From Claveliimonas ammoniilytica (GTDB lineage Bacteria > Bacillota > Clostridia > Lachnospirales > Lachnospiraceae), in assembly GCF_025567415.1 (NCBI RefSeq), contig NZ_JAOQJV010000004.1, forward strand, positions 135,910-199,909: a DNA stretch of 64,000 nucleotides. Reading direction: 5' to 3'. Positions 16,511 through 25,487 of this stretch are shown piece by piece; the first letter of the stretch is position 1, and the number at the start of each line of letters is the position of its first letter. Made by a program: the position numbers and the translations under genes. The notes under the pieces are model-generated. The model searched no databases. It had not been told where the DNA came from and worked only from the letters and a program-made list of their open reading frames with translations.

Positions 16511-18454
16511 TTATCTTTTCTTCATACGTGTAATCATAACACACACAATAACAGCCACGCAAGAAAGAATGCATACAAGCATCCAATTTGATAAATTCGC
16601 TCCATCTCCGGTTCTTACTGTCTGAGCTTTTACAGTCTGTCCGGGAGTTTCCTGTTTCTCCTTCTCCGGTTTATTCAGTTCTTCCGGGACCTCTGGCTTA
16701 TCATCCGTCATCGTACCAAGATCCACCGTCACATGATCCTTTTTAATCGTCACTTCGAAAGGTGGAATCAGTTCATGATTCTGATTTGCCTCACACCTCA
16801 GCTCTTCAATCGTATAAGTATCATACGGAAGTGCACCTTTGCAGTCATCCGGTGCAATCAGAGTTCCCTCTGTATCGATTCCAAACCAGACTCCATCCTC
16901 CATGTTCTCTCCGCAATTCGTATTTGACGTATGCAGATTCCACTCTGCCGACGTTGATGCATAGCCGTTCTCATCTGTCACGATCACATGGGATTCCCCG
17001 GTTGTATTACTGGTAATCTTAAATGGTACTTTCGAAAGTCTCTTATGGGTGCCGTCTGCAATCTTGATAAGTTCCAGATCCCCACGGATCACATGATCTG
17101 ATGCTTTATGCGCATTGCCCCCGGTGAGTACAGCCGTATCTCCGTCCGGCCGTATCTGTGTCAGATATCTGCCTTCCTGTACTTCCCCGGATTCATCCTG
17201 AAACTGCATTCCATCCAGCAGATATCCTTTCGGTGCCTCAATCTCTTCCACCGTGATCGTTCCAAGTGGCAGTATCACCTGATCATTCATCATATAGAAG
17301 GCATCACCCTCTATAAGATGTACTTCATCCAGCCGACATACATATGCGCTATCGGACTCTCCCTTTTCTTCCTTTGTCTCCAATACCCAGCTCCGTTCCG
17401 GAACCTCCGGAAGATTATCTGTCTCATAATATCCTGCATAATAATTCACACGCATTTTCGCACCGGCAAGATCCGCTCCACCAAGTGCCTGACTTTCACC
17501 AGTTTCGGCATCTACTTTGCAGATTGACACTTCTGCCTTATTCCACACCGGTATATCCTTTACTTCTGCCACAGCAGTCTTCTCCGCTTCCACTGTCACA
17601 GGATATACATTCGTATTCAGCCGATACCCAAAAGGTGCCTGCTTTTCTTTTACGTAATAATTGCCCGGTGCAAGTTCTACTGCCGTCGTTTCTCCATTCG
17701 CATCCGTCTTAAGCACCGCCTTCTGATCCGTACAGCTTTCGTCTGCATACACACCATATTCTGCCCCCTGAAGGGTGTAACAGCGATTGTCCTCCGTCAA
17801 TTCGTTATCCTCCGCTGTCTTTTTAAGTCTTGCATACCCTGTCGGGTGATATTCCCAATATCCCAGGTTCTGATGTGCCGCCGCTCCGTCTGACAGCAGA
17901 TATACCGTAAATCCTTTCGGCGCTGCCGGAAGTCCGGCGATCCGGTTGATAAATGCCTGTCCATAGCCATAATAATTATCATCATGACCATTAGCTACCG
18001 ATCCGGCAAGACATGTTTCCACATAGCTGGCTCCAACATCTCCAGGGCCTTTCCAGCCATAGTAATATATCTTCCGGAGCTGCTCGTTCCCCCGATTTTC
18101 TGCCGTATACTCCGCTACTGTAGTTAATGTACTTCCTGTCTGTGTCGGTGGTTCCATCTCATGACACACACACATTGCTGTTGTTCCACCATCGATTTCA
18201 AAATATCCCACTCTTAGTAATCCGTCGTTGTACCTGGTGTCATAGTAAGTCAGTACATGTGTGCCGCCCGCCTGGCGCTGTGTCACACTGTTCTGTTCTG
18301 CAACATCTTCTATATCGCTCTCTTCTTCGCGTTCTTCTGCCCGTACTGATATCGCTCCCACACACCCCCAGAATGACAGGATAAATACAACAACAGCAAC
18401 CGCAAGTGGCATGATTCTACCTGCTCTGCCCTTATTATCTCTTATCTTCTTCAT
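16511..18454 (-). CDS. Pilin/SpaA-like surface protein with CnaB repeats and sortase-type C-terminus
   Basis: 647 residues. A signal peptide (about 15-40) is followed by an N-terminal domain with Cys-containing GTTAMCVCHEMEPPTQTG, possibly a thioester adhesion domain. At least three CnaB-type domains follow, marked by YYVKEKQAPFGYRL near 265 and TVEEIEAPKGYLLDG near 425. A Pro/Glu/Lys-rich stalk precedes VRTGD, a membrane helix and RMKKR. The sorting signal is a TGD-type variant rather than LPXTG. Such proteins are exported and covalently attached by sortase. No sortase gene is visible nearby. The gene is directly upstream of leuC with its stop overlapping the leuC ribosome site. Confidence 0.85.
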   Translation of the reverse strand: MKKIRDNKGRAGRIMPLAVAVVVFILSFWGCVGAISVRAEEREEESDIEDVAEQNSVTQRQAGGTHVLTYYDTRYNDGLLRVGYFEIDGGTTAMCVCHEMEPPTQTGSTLTTVAEYTAENRGNEQLRKIYYYGWKGPGDVGASYVETCLAGSVANGHDDNYYGYGQAFINRIAGLPAAPKGFTVYLLSDGAAAHQNLGYWEYHPTGYARLKKTAEDNELTEDNRCYTLQGAEYGVYADESCTDQKAVLKTDANGETTAVELAPGNYYVKEKQAPFGYRLNTNVYPVTVEAEKTAVAEVKDIPVWNKAEVSICKVDAETGESQALGGADLAGAKMRVNYYAGYYETDNLPEVPERSWVLETKEEKGESDSAYVCRLDEVHLIEGDAFYMMNDQVILPLGTITVEEIEAPKGYLLDGMQFQDESGEVQEGRYLTQIRPDGDTAVLTGGNAHKASDHVIRGDLELIKIADGTHKRLSKVPFKITSNTTGESHVIVTDENGYASTSAEWNLHTSNTNCGENMEDGVWFGIDTEGTLIAPDDCKGALPYDTYTIEELRCEANQNHELIPPFEVTIKKDHVTVDLGTMTDDKPEVPEELNKPEKEKQETPGQTVKAQTVRTGDGANLSNWMLVCILSCVAVIVCVMITRMKKR

Positions 18455-18501
18455 GTATCCTTTCCTCCAATTTTTAATATCTCTCCGCTTCGAGTATCGA
18501 C

Positions 18502-18531
18502 ATAATAACTCTTCCGGAGTATCTTTGTCAA
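18502..18531 (-). promoter_or_regulatory. Promoter of the pilin-like gene (and probably leuCD-thrC)
   Basis: TTGACA (18526-18531), an 18-base spacer and TATTAT (18502-18507) on the minus strand. No other clear promoter was seen in the 16 bases before leuC, so this may drive the whole set. Confidence 0.7.
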
Positions 18532-18568
18532 CACATTTTTAAAGTTTTATTTCAACCCGTTTTTCGGT

Positions 18569-18598
18569 AAAAAAAAGAGACCGTAAAGCCTCTTTTTT
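18569..18598 (-). terminator. Terminator after the CmpB-type gene
   Basis: On the minus strand GAGGC-TTTAC-GGTCTC forms a G-U tolerant stem flanked by A and T runs, ending in eight T. It lies 6 bases after the stop at 18604. Confidence 0.75.
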
Positions 18599-18603
18599 AC
18601 CAT

Positions 18604-19482
18604 TTATTTCCTTTTATTCCGACGCATTGCCACCCGTTTCTTGACTTCTCTCAATGCATCCTTATGGATACGTGATTCCATATTCGGGAATGCCTTTACC
18701 AGACGTTCGCCGACACTTCCAAGTCCATTAACCAGACTGTCATAACGTCCTTTCAGTTCATCCAGCTTCTGCTGCTGACTCTTGTACCATTCTTCCTTAC
18801 CGGCACTGTATTCAGCACGCAATTCTTTTCTGACTTCTTTCATACTAGCCACTTTACTCTTAAGCTGTTCTTCTTTCTCCATCCCGTCTTTGACATTTTC
18901 ATAGATGTTCTCACCCATGCGGTCAGAGAATTCCCGCAGCTCCGCAGCAATCTTTTCCATTGCTTCAAGACGTTTGTTCAGTTTCAGGATTGCAGATGCA
19001 GTTACATAGAGATCTGCGAGCATCGCAATACTTAATATTACCAGTATTACGATCCCTGCAATATGAGGGATGTACCCGATCAGATGTGCAACAAGCGGTT
19101 GAAAACACTTAACAATGAACACACAGAACACACCCCAGATCAGCGAAAATGGCAGGCACACATAACCGCCGATATTAAGCGGCTGTCCGGAATAATCCCA
19201 CCATTTCTGATGAAAGATCCGGTCCATTACATATCCTGTCAGCCATTCGATAAATGTTACAAGTACAGCCGATGCCAAATATAATATTAACAGACTTTCT
19301 GAAAATCCCTGTAATGAAAATATTACCGATACAACTCCGACTCCATAAATCGGACAGATCGGACCATTCAAAAATCCTCTGTTGACAAACCTTCCTTCTT
19401 TTACTGCCGCAAATGCGACCTCCACGCACCATCCAAGTACACCGTACACAAAAAAGTACGCCAGTATTTCATAGATTCCCAT
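18604..19482 (-). CDS. CmpB-type putative ABC transporter permease
   Basis: 292 residues. The N-terminal half has five to six membrane segments with the family motifs YGVLGWCVEVAF, GRFVNRGFLNGPICPIYGVG and WWDYSGQPLNIGGYVCLPFS. The C-terminal 120 residues are a charged, coiled-coil-rich cytoplasmic tail. The family is called putative ABC transporter permease, but no ATPase partner is nearby, so the role is open. It is a single-gene unit, divergent from feoAB. Confidence 0.8.
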   Translation of the reverse strand: MGIYEILAYFFVYGVLGWCVEVAFAAVKEGRFVNRGFLNGPICPIYGVGVVSVIFSLQGFSESLLILYLASAVLVTFIEWLTGYVMDRIFHQKWWDYSGQPLNIGGYVCLPFSLIWGVFCVFIVKCFQPLVAHLIGYIPHIAGIVILVILSIAMLADLYVTASAILKLNKRLEAMEKIAAELREFSDRMGENIYENVKDGMEKEEQLKSKVASMKEVRKELRAEYSAGKEEWYKSQQQKLDELKGRYDSLVNGLGSVGERLVKAFPNMESRIHKDALREVKKRVAMRRNKRK

Positions 19483-19545
19483 ATTTTATTCCTTTCCCAG
19501 CAATCTAATTTCCCATTTAAGTCTTATCGACTATTATATGTGAAG

Positions 19546-19574
19546 TTGTAAATTTCGTCAATTGGTGCTATACT
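19546..19574 (+). promoter_or_regulatory. feoAB promoter
   Basis: TTGTAA (19546-19551), a 17-base spacer and TATACT (19569-19574). The Fur-like box follows at 19587-19601, just downstream of the expected start. Confidence 0.75.
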
Positions 19575-19586
19575 TTTTCAAATAAT

Positions 19587-19601
19587 AGATAATAATTATC
19601 A
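19587..19601 (+). promoter_or_regulatory. Fur box upstream of feoA
   Basis: AGATAATAATTATCA matches the 7-1-7 Fur consensus TGATAATNATTATCA at all but the first base. It sits at about +7 to +21 relative to the predicted start, where a bound Fur-iron complex would block transcription. Iron-repressed ferrous uptake is the expected logic. Confidence 0.8.
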
Positions 19602-19624
19602 ATAAGATTAAAGTGAGGATTACT

Positions 19625-19858
19625 ATGGTTTTAAAAGAAGGCTTAAATGGACACACTTATCGTGTGCTGTCCATACAGATCGAGCTCCAATTGGAGCGTC
19701 GGCTGGAAGCACTCGGTCTGACAGACGGCAGTCTGATTACTATATTAAATAATGACAAGCACGGTGCACTTACTGTCAAGTTCCGCGGCACACGCTTTGC
19801 TCTTGGCAGACGTATTGCTGATCACATTGAGATTGAGGAGGTGCACACACATGAATAA
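19625..19858 (+). CDS. feoA: Ferrous iron transport protein A
   Basis: 77 residues with an SH3-like FeoA fold (LNGHTYRVLSIQIELQLERR, LEALGLTDGSLITIL, RGTRFALGRRIADHIEI). It is a small cytosolic partner of FeoB. The ATG at 19625 is preferred because a GTGAGG ribosome site lies just before it; a GTG at 19613 would place that site inside the gene. It overlaps feoB by 8 bases (ATGAATAA), indicating translational coupling. Confidence 0.93.
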   Translation: MVLKEGLNGHTYRVLSIQIELQLERRLEALGLTDGSLITILNNDKHGALTVKFRGTRFALGRRIADHIEIEEVHTHE

Positions 19859-21896
19859 CTCTGTTACCGTCGGTTTTATCGGCAATCCTAACTGCGGTAA
19901 AACCACACTGTTTAACGCTTATACCGGCGCCAACCTCAAGGTTGCCAACTGGCCGGGCGTTACAGTAGAAAAGAAAGAAGGACATACTACCTACGAAGGA
20001 CAGGATTATACGCTGATCGATCTTCCGGGTATCTATAGCCTGACTTCCTATACTATGGAAGAGAAAGTCTCCCGCGAATGTATCCTGAGCGACGAAGTCG
20101 ATGTGATCATCGATGTAGCTGACGCATCCAGCCTGGAGCGAAACCTGTATCTGACACTGCAGTTGATCGAACTTGGCAAACCGGTGATTCTTGCTCTGAA
20201 TATGATGGATATTGTAGAGGAACGCGGCATGGAGATTGACCTGCACCGGCTCCCGGAAATGCTGGGCATCCCGGTGATTCCGGTATCTGCCAGAAAGAAA
20301 ACCGGGCTTTCCATATTAATGCACGCCGTTGCACATCACAAAGATGTATTACATCAGGATCCTCTGATTCATCATCATCCGGGACTGCACAGCAAGCACC
20401 GCCATGACCATCATGCGGAGTATACGATGGTGTACACAGATGATATTGAAGATAAAATTGATATTCTGATTGAACGAATCACGCATACATATCCGGACTT
20501 TCCGAACAAAAGATGGTTAGCCATTAAGTACCTGGAAAAGGATACCAGTGCTTCCGAACAATGGCCACTTGACACCTCTGATATTCTGGATTGCAGCTAT
20601 GAAAAAGATTTAATTAATCAAAAATATGATTTTATTGAAGAAATCATAGGCGAAACACTGGTCAATAAATCCAGCCGTGAAGAGCGTACAGACCGGATTG
20701 ATCGATGGCTCACCGGCAAATACACCGGTCTTCCAATCTTCTTACTTATTATGGCAATGGTATTTTTCCTGACCTTTACGGTAGGCGATTTCCTGAAAGG
20801 ATATTTTGAGATCGCATTGGATCTGTTTTCTTCGGCGGTAGCCAATGGTCTGGCTTCCATACATACCTATCCGATGCTTCAGTCCCTTGTGGTGGATGGT
20901 ATCATCGCAGGTGTAGGTGGTATTCTCACCTTCCTGCCCAATATATTCATTCTGTTCCTTGCCCTCGCATTTCTGGAAGACAGCGGATATATGTCCAGAG
21001 TTGCCTTTGTCATGGATGACATCATGAGCGGGCTTGGGCTCTCCGGACGCGCATTTATCCCACTTCTGCTCGGATTCGGATGTTCCGTTCCAGCAGTCAT
21101 GGCCTCCAGGGCTCTGGAACACAGGAAAGACCGGTTAAAGACTATCCTGATCACACCATTTATGTCCTGCAGTGCCAGACTTCCGATCTATGTATTATTT
21201 TCCTCTATGTTTTTTGGAAAATATGCGATGTTGGTCTGCTATGGCATGTATCTTCTGGGTATCATCGTGGCAATCTTAACTGCATTCATCCTGTCCCGGA
21301 TTGACAACAGCAAAGCAGAACATGCGCTGTTGATCGAGCTTCCGGAATACAAGACACCAAATGCCAGAACCATAGCCATCTATGTGTGGGAAAAGGTCAA
21401 GGATTACCTGACACGTGCAGGAACCGTCATTTTCCTGGCGTCCGTTGTTATGTGGGTACTTTTAAACTTTGGCCCGAATGGGTATGTAACAGACATCAGC
21501 CAGAGCTTCGGTTCCTATATCGGCAGAGCCATCGTACCTGTCTTCGCACCGGCAGGTCTTGGATACTGGCAGATCATCGTTGCGCTGATCGCAGGAATCG
21601 CTGCCAAGGAAGTAGTAGTCTCCAGCTGTGGAGTTCTCTTCGGTATCTCAAACATTGCTACTGCACATGGCATGAGCACTGCGCTGGTTGCCTTAAACAG
21701 TATTGGATTCGGTACTGCCAATGCTCTGGCGCTGATGGTATTCTGTCTGCTGTATGTTCCATGTACTGCAACAATTGCTACGATCCGTCGTGAAACCGAA
21801 AGCAGAAAGCTTACCATTCTCTTTGTACTGTTCCAGCTCTGTGTTGCCTGGATCATGAGTTTTCTGTTCTATCATATCTTTCTGTTAATAGGATAA
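19851..21896 (+). CDS. feoB: Ferrous iron transporter B
   Basis: 681 residues. The N-terminal G domain has G1 GNPNCGKTT, G3 DLPG and G4 NMMD. A cytosolic spacer follows, then two membrane Gate regions in the C-terminal half (GVGGILTFLPNIFILFLALA, PFMSCSARLPIY, KEVVVSSCGVLFG). FeoB imports Fe2+ across the cytoplasmic membrane. Between the G domain and the membrane part, about residues 160-190 are very His-rich (HHHPGLHSKHRHDHH), which is unusual and may bind metal. The start MNNSVTVGFIGNP is chosen because translation from an upstream ATG at 19752 would overlap nearly half of feoA. Confidence 0.97.
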   Translation: MNNSVTVGFIGNPNCGKTTLFNAYTGANLKVANWPGVTVEKKEGHTTYEGQDYTLIDLPGIYSLTSYTMEEKVSRECILSDEVDVIIDVADASSLERNLYLTLQLIELGKPVILALNMMDIVEERGMEIDLHRLPEMLGIPVIPVSARKKTGLSILMHAVAHHKDVLHQDPLIHHHPGLHSKHRHDHHAEYTMVYTDDIEDKIDILIERITHTYPDFPNKRWLAIKYLEKDTSASEQWPLDTSDILDCSYEKDLINQKYDFIEEIIGETLVNKSSREERTDRIDRWLTGKYTGLPIFLLIMAMVFFLTFTVGDFLKGYFEIALDLFSSAVANGLASIHTYPMLQSLVVDGIIAGVGGILTFLPNIFILFLALAFLEDSGYMSRVAFVMDDIMSGLGLSGRAFIPLLLGFGCSVPAVMASRALEHRKDRLKTILITPFMSCSARLPIYVLFSSMFFGKYAMLVCYGMYLLGIIVAILTAFILSRIDNSKAEHALLIELPEYKTPNARTIAIYVWEKVKDYLTRAGTVIFLASVVMWVLLNFGPNGYVTDISQSFGSYIGRAIVPVFAPAGLGYWQIIVALIAGIAAKEVVVSSCGVLFGISNIATAHGMSTALVALNSIGFGTANALALMVFCLLYVPCTATIATIRRETESRKLTILFVLFQLCVAWIMSFLFYHIFLLIG

Positions 21897-21907
21897 ATAC
21901 AAAGTGA

Positions 21908-21950
21908 AACAGGAAAGGCATCGGGATTGCTCCCGCTGCCTTTCTTTTTC
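21908..21950 (+). terminator. feoAB terminator
   Basis: GAAAGGCA and TGCCTTTC arms around an inner GGGA-TTGC-TCCC hairpin, followed by a T-rich tract. It lies 15 bases after feoB. Confidence 0.8.
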
Positions 21951-21981
21951 TTTATATCTTTCCGTATCTATCCATAATGGC

Positions 21982-23349
21982 CTACATCAGCTTCTTTAAT
22001 ATATTCAATTTGTTCTTGAACGGTGCATATCGGATTGGAATATCCAGAAGTACCGATTTCTTCATGATGCTCTTTTTATGTGTAAATGTGTCAAAGCTGT
22101 CCTTTCCATGATAGCCACCCATTCCACTGTTGCCCACGCCGCCGAATGGCATATGGGACGTTGCCAGATGTACAATCGTATCATTGATGCAGCCACCGCC
22201 ATAAGACACCTGTTTGAGCATCATGGCTTCTCTTTGCTTATCTTTCGTGAAGTAATACAATGCTAACGGCCTCGGTCTGGCATTGACCATTTGAATCGCC
22301 TCTTCAATATCATAAAATGTAAGAACCGGAAGCAGCGGTCCGAAAATCTCCTCCTGCATTACCGGGCTCTCCCAGGTCACCTGATCCAACACGGTCGGCT
22401 CAATCTTAAGCATGTCCACATCAGATCCACCACCACATACTATATGTGCCCGCTCCGTCAGCCCCAGTACACGGTTAAAATGCTTTTCATTGATCATCTT
22501 CGGATAATCCGGATTCTGCATCGGATCCTTTCCAAACATCTTACGAATATATTTTTCCATATAACGAACGAGCTTGTCTTTCACACTGTTCTGTACCAGA
22601 ATATAATCTGGTGCCACACAGGTCTGCCCACTATTCAGGAACTTACCCCAGACAATACGCTTTGCCGCCAGCTTCAGATCTGCAGTCTCGTCTACAATAC
22701 AAGGACTCTTGCCGCCAAGTTCCAGACTCACCGGTGTCAGATGTGCAGATGCCTTCTCCATGACGTATTTACCAACATTTACACTTCCTGTAAAGAAGAT
22801 ATAGTCAAACTTTTCATTCAAAAGTGCCTGATTCTCCTGTCTGCCACCTTCTACTACAGCGATATATTTCTCCTGAAACAATTCTCTCAACATATCTGCA
22901 ATAACCTTTGTAGTATGTGGTGAATACGCAGATGGCTTCACTACTGCACAATTACCTGCACAAATTGCCCCCACAAGTGGTGCGATCGTAAGCTGGAACG
23001 GATAATTCCAAGGTGACATGATTAACACGATGCCATACGGTTCCGGATATATAAAAGACTTCGATGGAAATTGCGTGATCGGTGTAGGCACTCTCTTCGG
23101 TGCTGCCCATTTTCGAAGATGCTTTAATGTATATCGAATCTCTTCTTTTACTATACCAATCTCAGTAGCATAAGCTTCAAAATTTGATTTATTCAGATCC
23201 ATATAAAGTGCATCCATAATCTCCTGTTCATGTACTGTGATCCACTGATACAGCTTCTTTAACTGGCGGATACGAAACTCCACATCCTTAGTATCACCTG
23301 TTTGAAAATACGCTCTCTGCGTATGCAGCATACTCTTATACTCCATCAT
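21982..23349 (-). CDS. NAD(P)-dependent aldehyde dehydrogenase, class 3 type
   Basis: 455 residues, the length of class 3-like bacterial aldehyde dehydrogenases. The catalytic Glu lies in LELGGKSP near residue 210 and the catalytic Cys in NSGQTCVAPDYIL near 245. MSPWNYPFQL near 110 and the late GGVGNSGMGGYHGKDSF are family motifs. It oxidises aldehydes to acids. No signal peptide is present; the C-terminal basic-hydrophobic tail could be membrane-proximal. It is convergent with feoB and stands alone, so the substrate is not indicated. Confidence 0.93.
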   Translation of the reverse strand: MMEYKSMLHTQRAYFQTGDTKDVEFRIRQLKKLYQWITVHEQEIMDALYMDLNKSNFEAYATEIGIVKEEIRYTLKHLRKWAAPKRVPTPITQFPSKSFIYPEPYGIVLIMSPWNYPFQLTIAPLVGAICAGNCAVVKPSAYSPHTTKVIADMLRELFQEKYIAVVEGGRQENQALLNEKFDYIFFTGSVNVGKYVMEKASAHLTPVSLELGGKSPCIVDETADLKLAAKRIVWGKFLNSGQTCVAPDYILVQNSVKDKLVRYMEKYIRKMFGKDPMQNPDYPKMINEKHFNRVLGLTERAHIVCGGGSDVDMLKIEPTVLDQVTWESPVMQEEIFGPLLPVLTFYDIEEAIQMVNARPRPLALYYFTKDKQREAMMLKQVSYGGGCINDTIVHLATSHMPFGGVGNSGMGGYHGKDSFDTFTHKKSIMKKSVLLDIPIRYAPFKNKLNILKKLM

Positions 23350-23372
23350 AATGTTCTCCTATTTCAACTATC

Positions 23373-23546
23373 TCAGATGGCAAGCTGTGTGTCGGTGCCA
23401 TAACAGATTGCTGCTGCGCACACACACCACATCGCCAGATATACAATGCCCGGTATCCTTGTCTCTGCAAATCCATATACCAGAATAATCATGAGCATCG
23501 CAATCACACCTGCCACTGCTACTAATTTCTTTCCTAATTTTCTCAT
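23373..23546 (-). CDS. Small two-helix membrane protein
   Basis: 57 residues starting MRKLGKKLVAVAGVIAML, with two hydrophobic segments (about 8-28 and 32-50). The start at 23546 has GGAAGTGAGGTG upstream. It lies between the PHP phosphoesterase gene and the aldehyde dehydrogenase gene, 23 bases from the latter. I do not recognise the family. The ribosome site and hydrophobic pattern make it plausible. Confidence 0.5.
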   Translation of the reverse strand: MRKLGKKLVAVAGVIAMLMIILVYGFAETRIPGIVYLAMWCVCAAAICYGTDTQLAI

Positions 23547-23607
23547 AAAAGAACACCTCACTTCCTGTAATCAATATAGCAAGCAAGGTGTCCAATAATC
23601 CGTACAC

Positions 23608-24450
23608 CTATTTCTTTGAGCGGAATTTTTTTGCTTTTTTAAGATATGGGATCTCGATCGGATCTACCGGAGTCACCGGGTTCTCAATCTTATCTTTTCT
23701 TCTCCGTTTGAAATACTTCAGCATAGCTCCTCCCCGGTTATAGAACCAGAACAGATCTGCCAGTATCTTGTGAAATGCTCCCATTTTCTCCTTGGTAGTT
23801 CTGCCATACAGAACACCTCCGGCCTGAATTGCTGCCTTTTCCCGAATCAGATTAATAAGCTCCGTCTCACAGGTAACCATCTCCGGAAGTATCGTATAGC
23901 CTGTCCCGATACAGTCTGTCTTGTGGGCATCACTTCCACCAACTCCAGGTTTCCCGTATTCAGCCGCAAGTCTGGCTGCACTGTCATTAGACTCCTGTGA
24001 TTCGCATGCGTTAAACACCTCTATAAAATCAAATCTTTTCACAAATTCCTGTGACTTCCGATACCTTTTTGTATTGGTCATACTCATATATTTAGCTCCA
24101 TACGGATGCGCCGGGCCAAGGATACCTCCATGCCTGTGTACGAATTCAATCAGCATCGATACCGGAAGACCTTTTAACTCCAACAGCCTCATACGAACGC
24201 CCTCCGGCATAATGCAGAGCATATGTCCTGCATCCAGTGTATCATACTCAATGCCTTTCAAAACTACGAAATCCTGGTGAGCTTTCCCTTTCATTTCGTA
24301 TTTCCAATGCCTGTAACCATGATAACTGTCGTGGTCCGTGATCAGCATTCCATCAAAGCCTTTTTCTTTCAGAACAGTAATATATTCATCCAGGCTTACC
24401 CGGCTGTCAATCGAGCCTTCATGCACATGACAATGCATATCTATCTTCAT
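23608..24450 (-). CDS. PHP-domain metal-dependent phosphoesterase
   Basis: 280 residues. The PHP signature metal ligands are seen in MKIDMHCHVHEGS at the N-terminus, ITDHDSYHG near residue 40, GPAHPYGAK near 115 and GVGGSDAHKTDCIG near 170. PHP proteins hydrolyse phosphoester bonds, often in nucleotides. The C-terminus is basic (KKAKKFRSKK). The substrate is unknown. Confidence 0.88.
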   Translation of the reverse strand: MKIDMHCHVHEGSIDSRVSLDEYITVLKEKGFDGMLITDHDSYHGYRHWKYEMKGKAHQDFVVLKGIEYDTLDAGHMLCIMPEGVRMRLLELKGLPVSMLIEFVHRHGGILGPAHPYGAKYMSMTNTKRYRKSQEFVKRFDFIEVFNACESQESNDSAARLAAEYGKPGVGGSDAHKTDCIGTGYTILPEMVTCETELINLIREKAAIQAGGVLYGRTTKEKMGAFHKILADLFWFYNRGGAMLKYFKRRRKDKIENPVTPVDPIEIPYLKKAKKFRSKK

Positions 24451-24499
24451 GTGTAAGCCTCCTTTGTCATTTTTTCTTTATTATACCACGTTACTGCCA

Positions 24500-24560
24500 A
24501 AATACAACAAAGGCAGTCTGCCCGCCACAGTCTCTGCTGTCACTGACAAACTGCCTTCTA
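24500..24560 (-). terminator. Terminator after the 24572-25435 gene
   Basis: On the minus strand, AAGGCAGT pairs with ACTGCCTT around a structured loop and is followed by TGTTGTATTTT. The U-tract is imperfect. Confidence 0.6.
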
Positions 24561-24571
24561 CTTCATTTAAA

Positions 24572-25435
24572 TCACTCTATGATCTTAAAATCATCATCAA
24601 AGTCAAGATTATCATATCCGGATTCCAGATCATCATCAAGATATCCTTCATCCTCATCATAATCTCCATCCAGACTGTCCTCGCTGTCTAGAACATCGTC
24701 GTAATCTGTCTCCAGATCATCGTCATCTTCCAGATCGGTTGCTTCTGTATCATCCATATTATCATCGTCAAGCAACATTCGTGCCTGCTCTACTTCTGCT
24801 TCTCTGGATTCTTTTTCTCTGTGCTCTCCGGCTTTCTTGACCTGCTTCCTGCCAACCTGTCTGGATCGCATGATGAACTGTACTGCCACACAGATTGCAA
24901 TAAGCACTACCGGCACTCCAATCACTGCTGCCAGATAATTACCTAACCCCAACATGGAAACAGCTGCATTACCTGCCATGTAACCACCATAAATGGATGT
25001 GATAATAATTACCAATGGATCAAACATCTTCATCGTAACGATCGCGAGAACCAATCCTAACACGCCACATACAGCAATCACCGGTATAACCTGCTGATTG
25101 ATAGCCGATACTCCCATGCTGAATATTGCCAGCCATACAAAGAAAAATATACCAACTCTGTAAAATACACATACAAGAATCGCCAGTATCACTGCGCCTC
25201 CTGCCATAGCTCCCACAGAAGCCATTCCATTCAGTCCTGCCACAACAGAAACGATGCCCCCTGCTGCCACTCCCAGAACCAGTCCTACCAATGCTGCCCA
25301 CACACGTGCCAGTTTCAATCCAAACAGACCGATGATCAATCCGATACAAATCGTAACCGCCAGTATAACCGTACTCTGCAGAAAGGACAAACCATTGCCC
25401 ACTATCTGATTTACCTGGGTCATCATATCACTCAT
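24572..25435 (-). CDS. Multi-pass membrane protein with acidic C-terminal tail (TMEM198/DUF4203-like)
   Basis: 287 residues. The first 200 contain about seven hydrophobic, glycine-rich segments (GLIIGLFGLKLARVWAALVG, GAMAGGAVILAILVC). The last 90 residues form a highly acidic Asp/Glu tail (about 40 percent acidic) predicted to be disordered. The membrane part resembles the TMEM198/DUF4203 group, whose role is unknown. The next gene upstream (25488) encodes a very basic protein; a charge complement is a speculation only. Confidence 0.6.
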   Translation of the reverse strand: MSDMMTQVNQIVGNGLSFLQSTVILAVTICIGLIIGLFGLKLARVWAALVGLVLGVAAGGIVSVVAGLNGMASVGAMAGGAVILAILVCVFYRVGIFFFVWLAIFSMGVSAINQQVIPVIAVCGVLGLVLAIVTMKMFDPLVIIITSIYGGYMAGNAAVSMLGLGNYLAAVIGVPVVLIAICVAVQFIMRSRQVGRKQVKKAGEHREKESREAEVEQARMLLDDDNMDDTEATDLEDDDDLETDYDDVLDSEDSLDGDYDEDEGYLDDDLESGYDNLDFDDDFKIIE

Positions 25436-25487
25436 ACTACTTCTCCTTTGTGTTACTCCTTCATGACTGCATCTTCCGGTGAGCCGA

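Noticed and set aside
18261..18542. Plus-strand ORF opposite the pilin-like gene start
   Set aside because: Antisense to the signal peptide region and promoter; Ser/Thr-rich composition is a by-product of the opposite frame.
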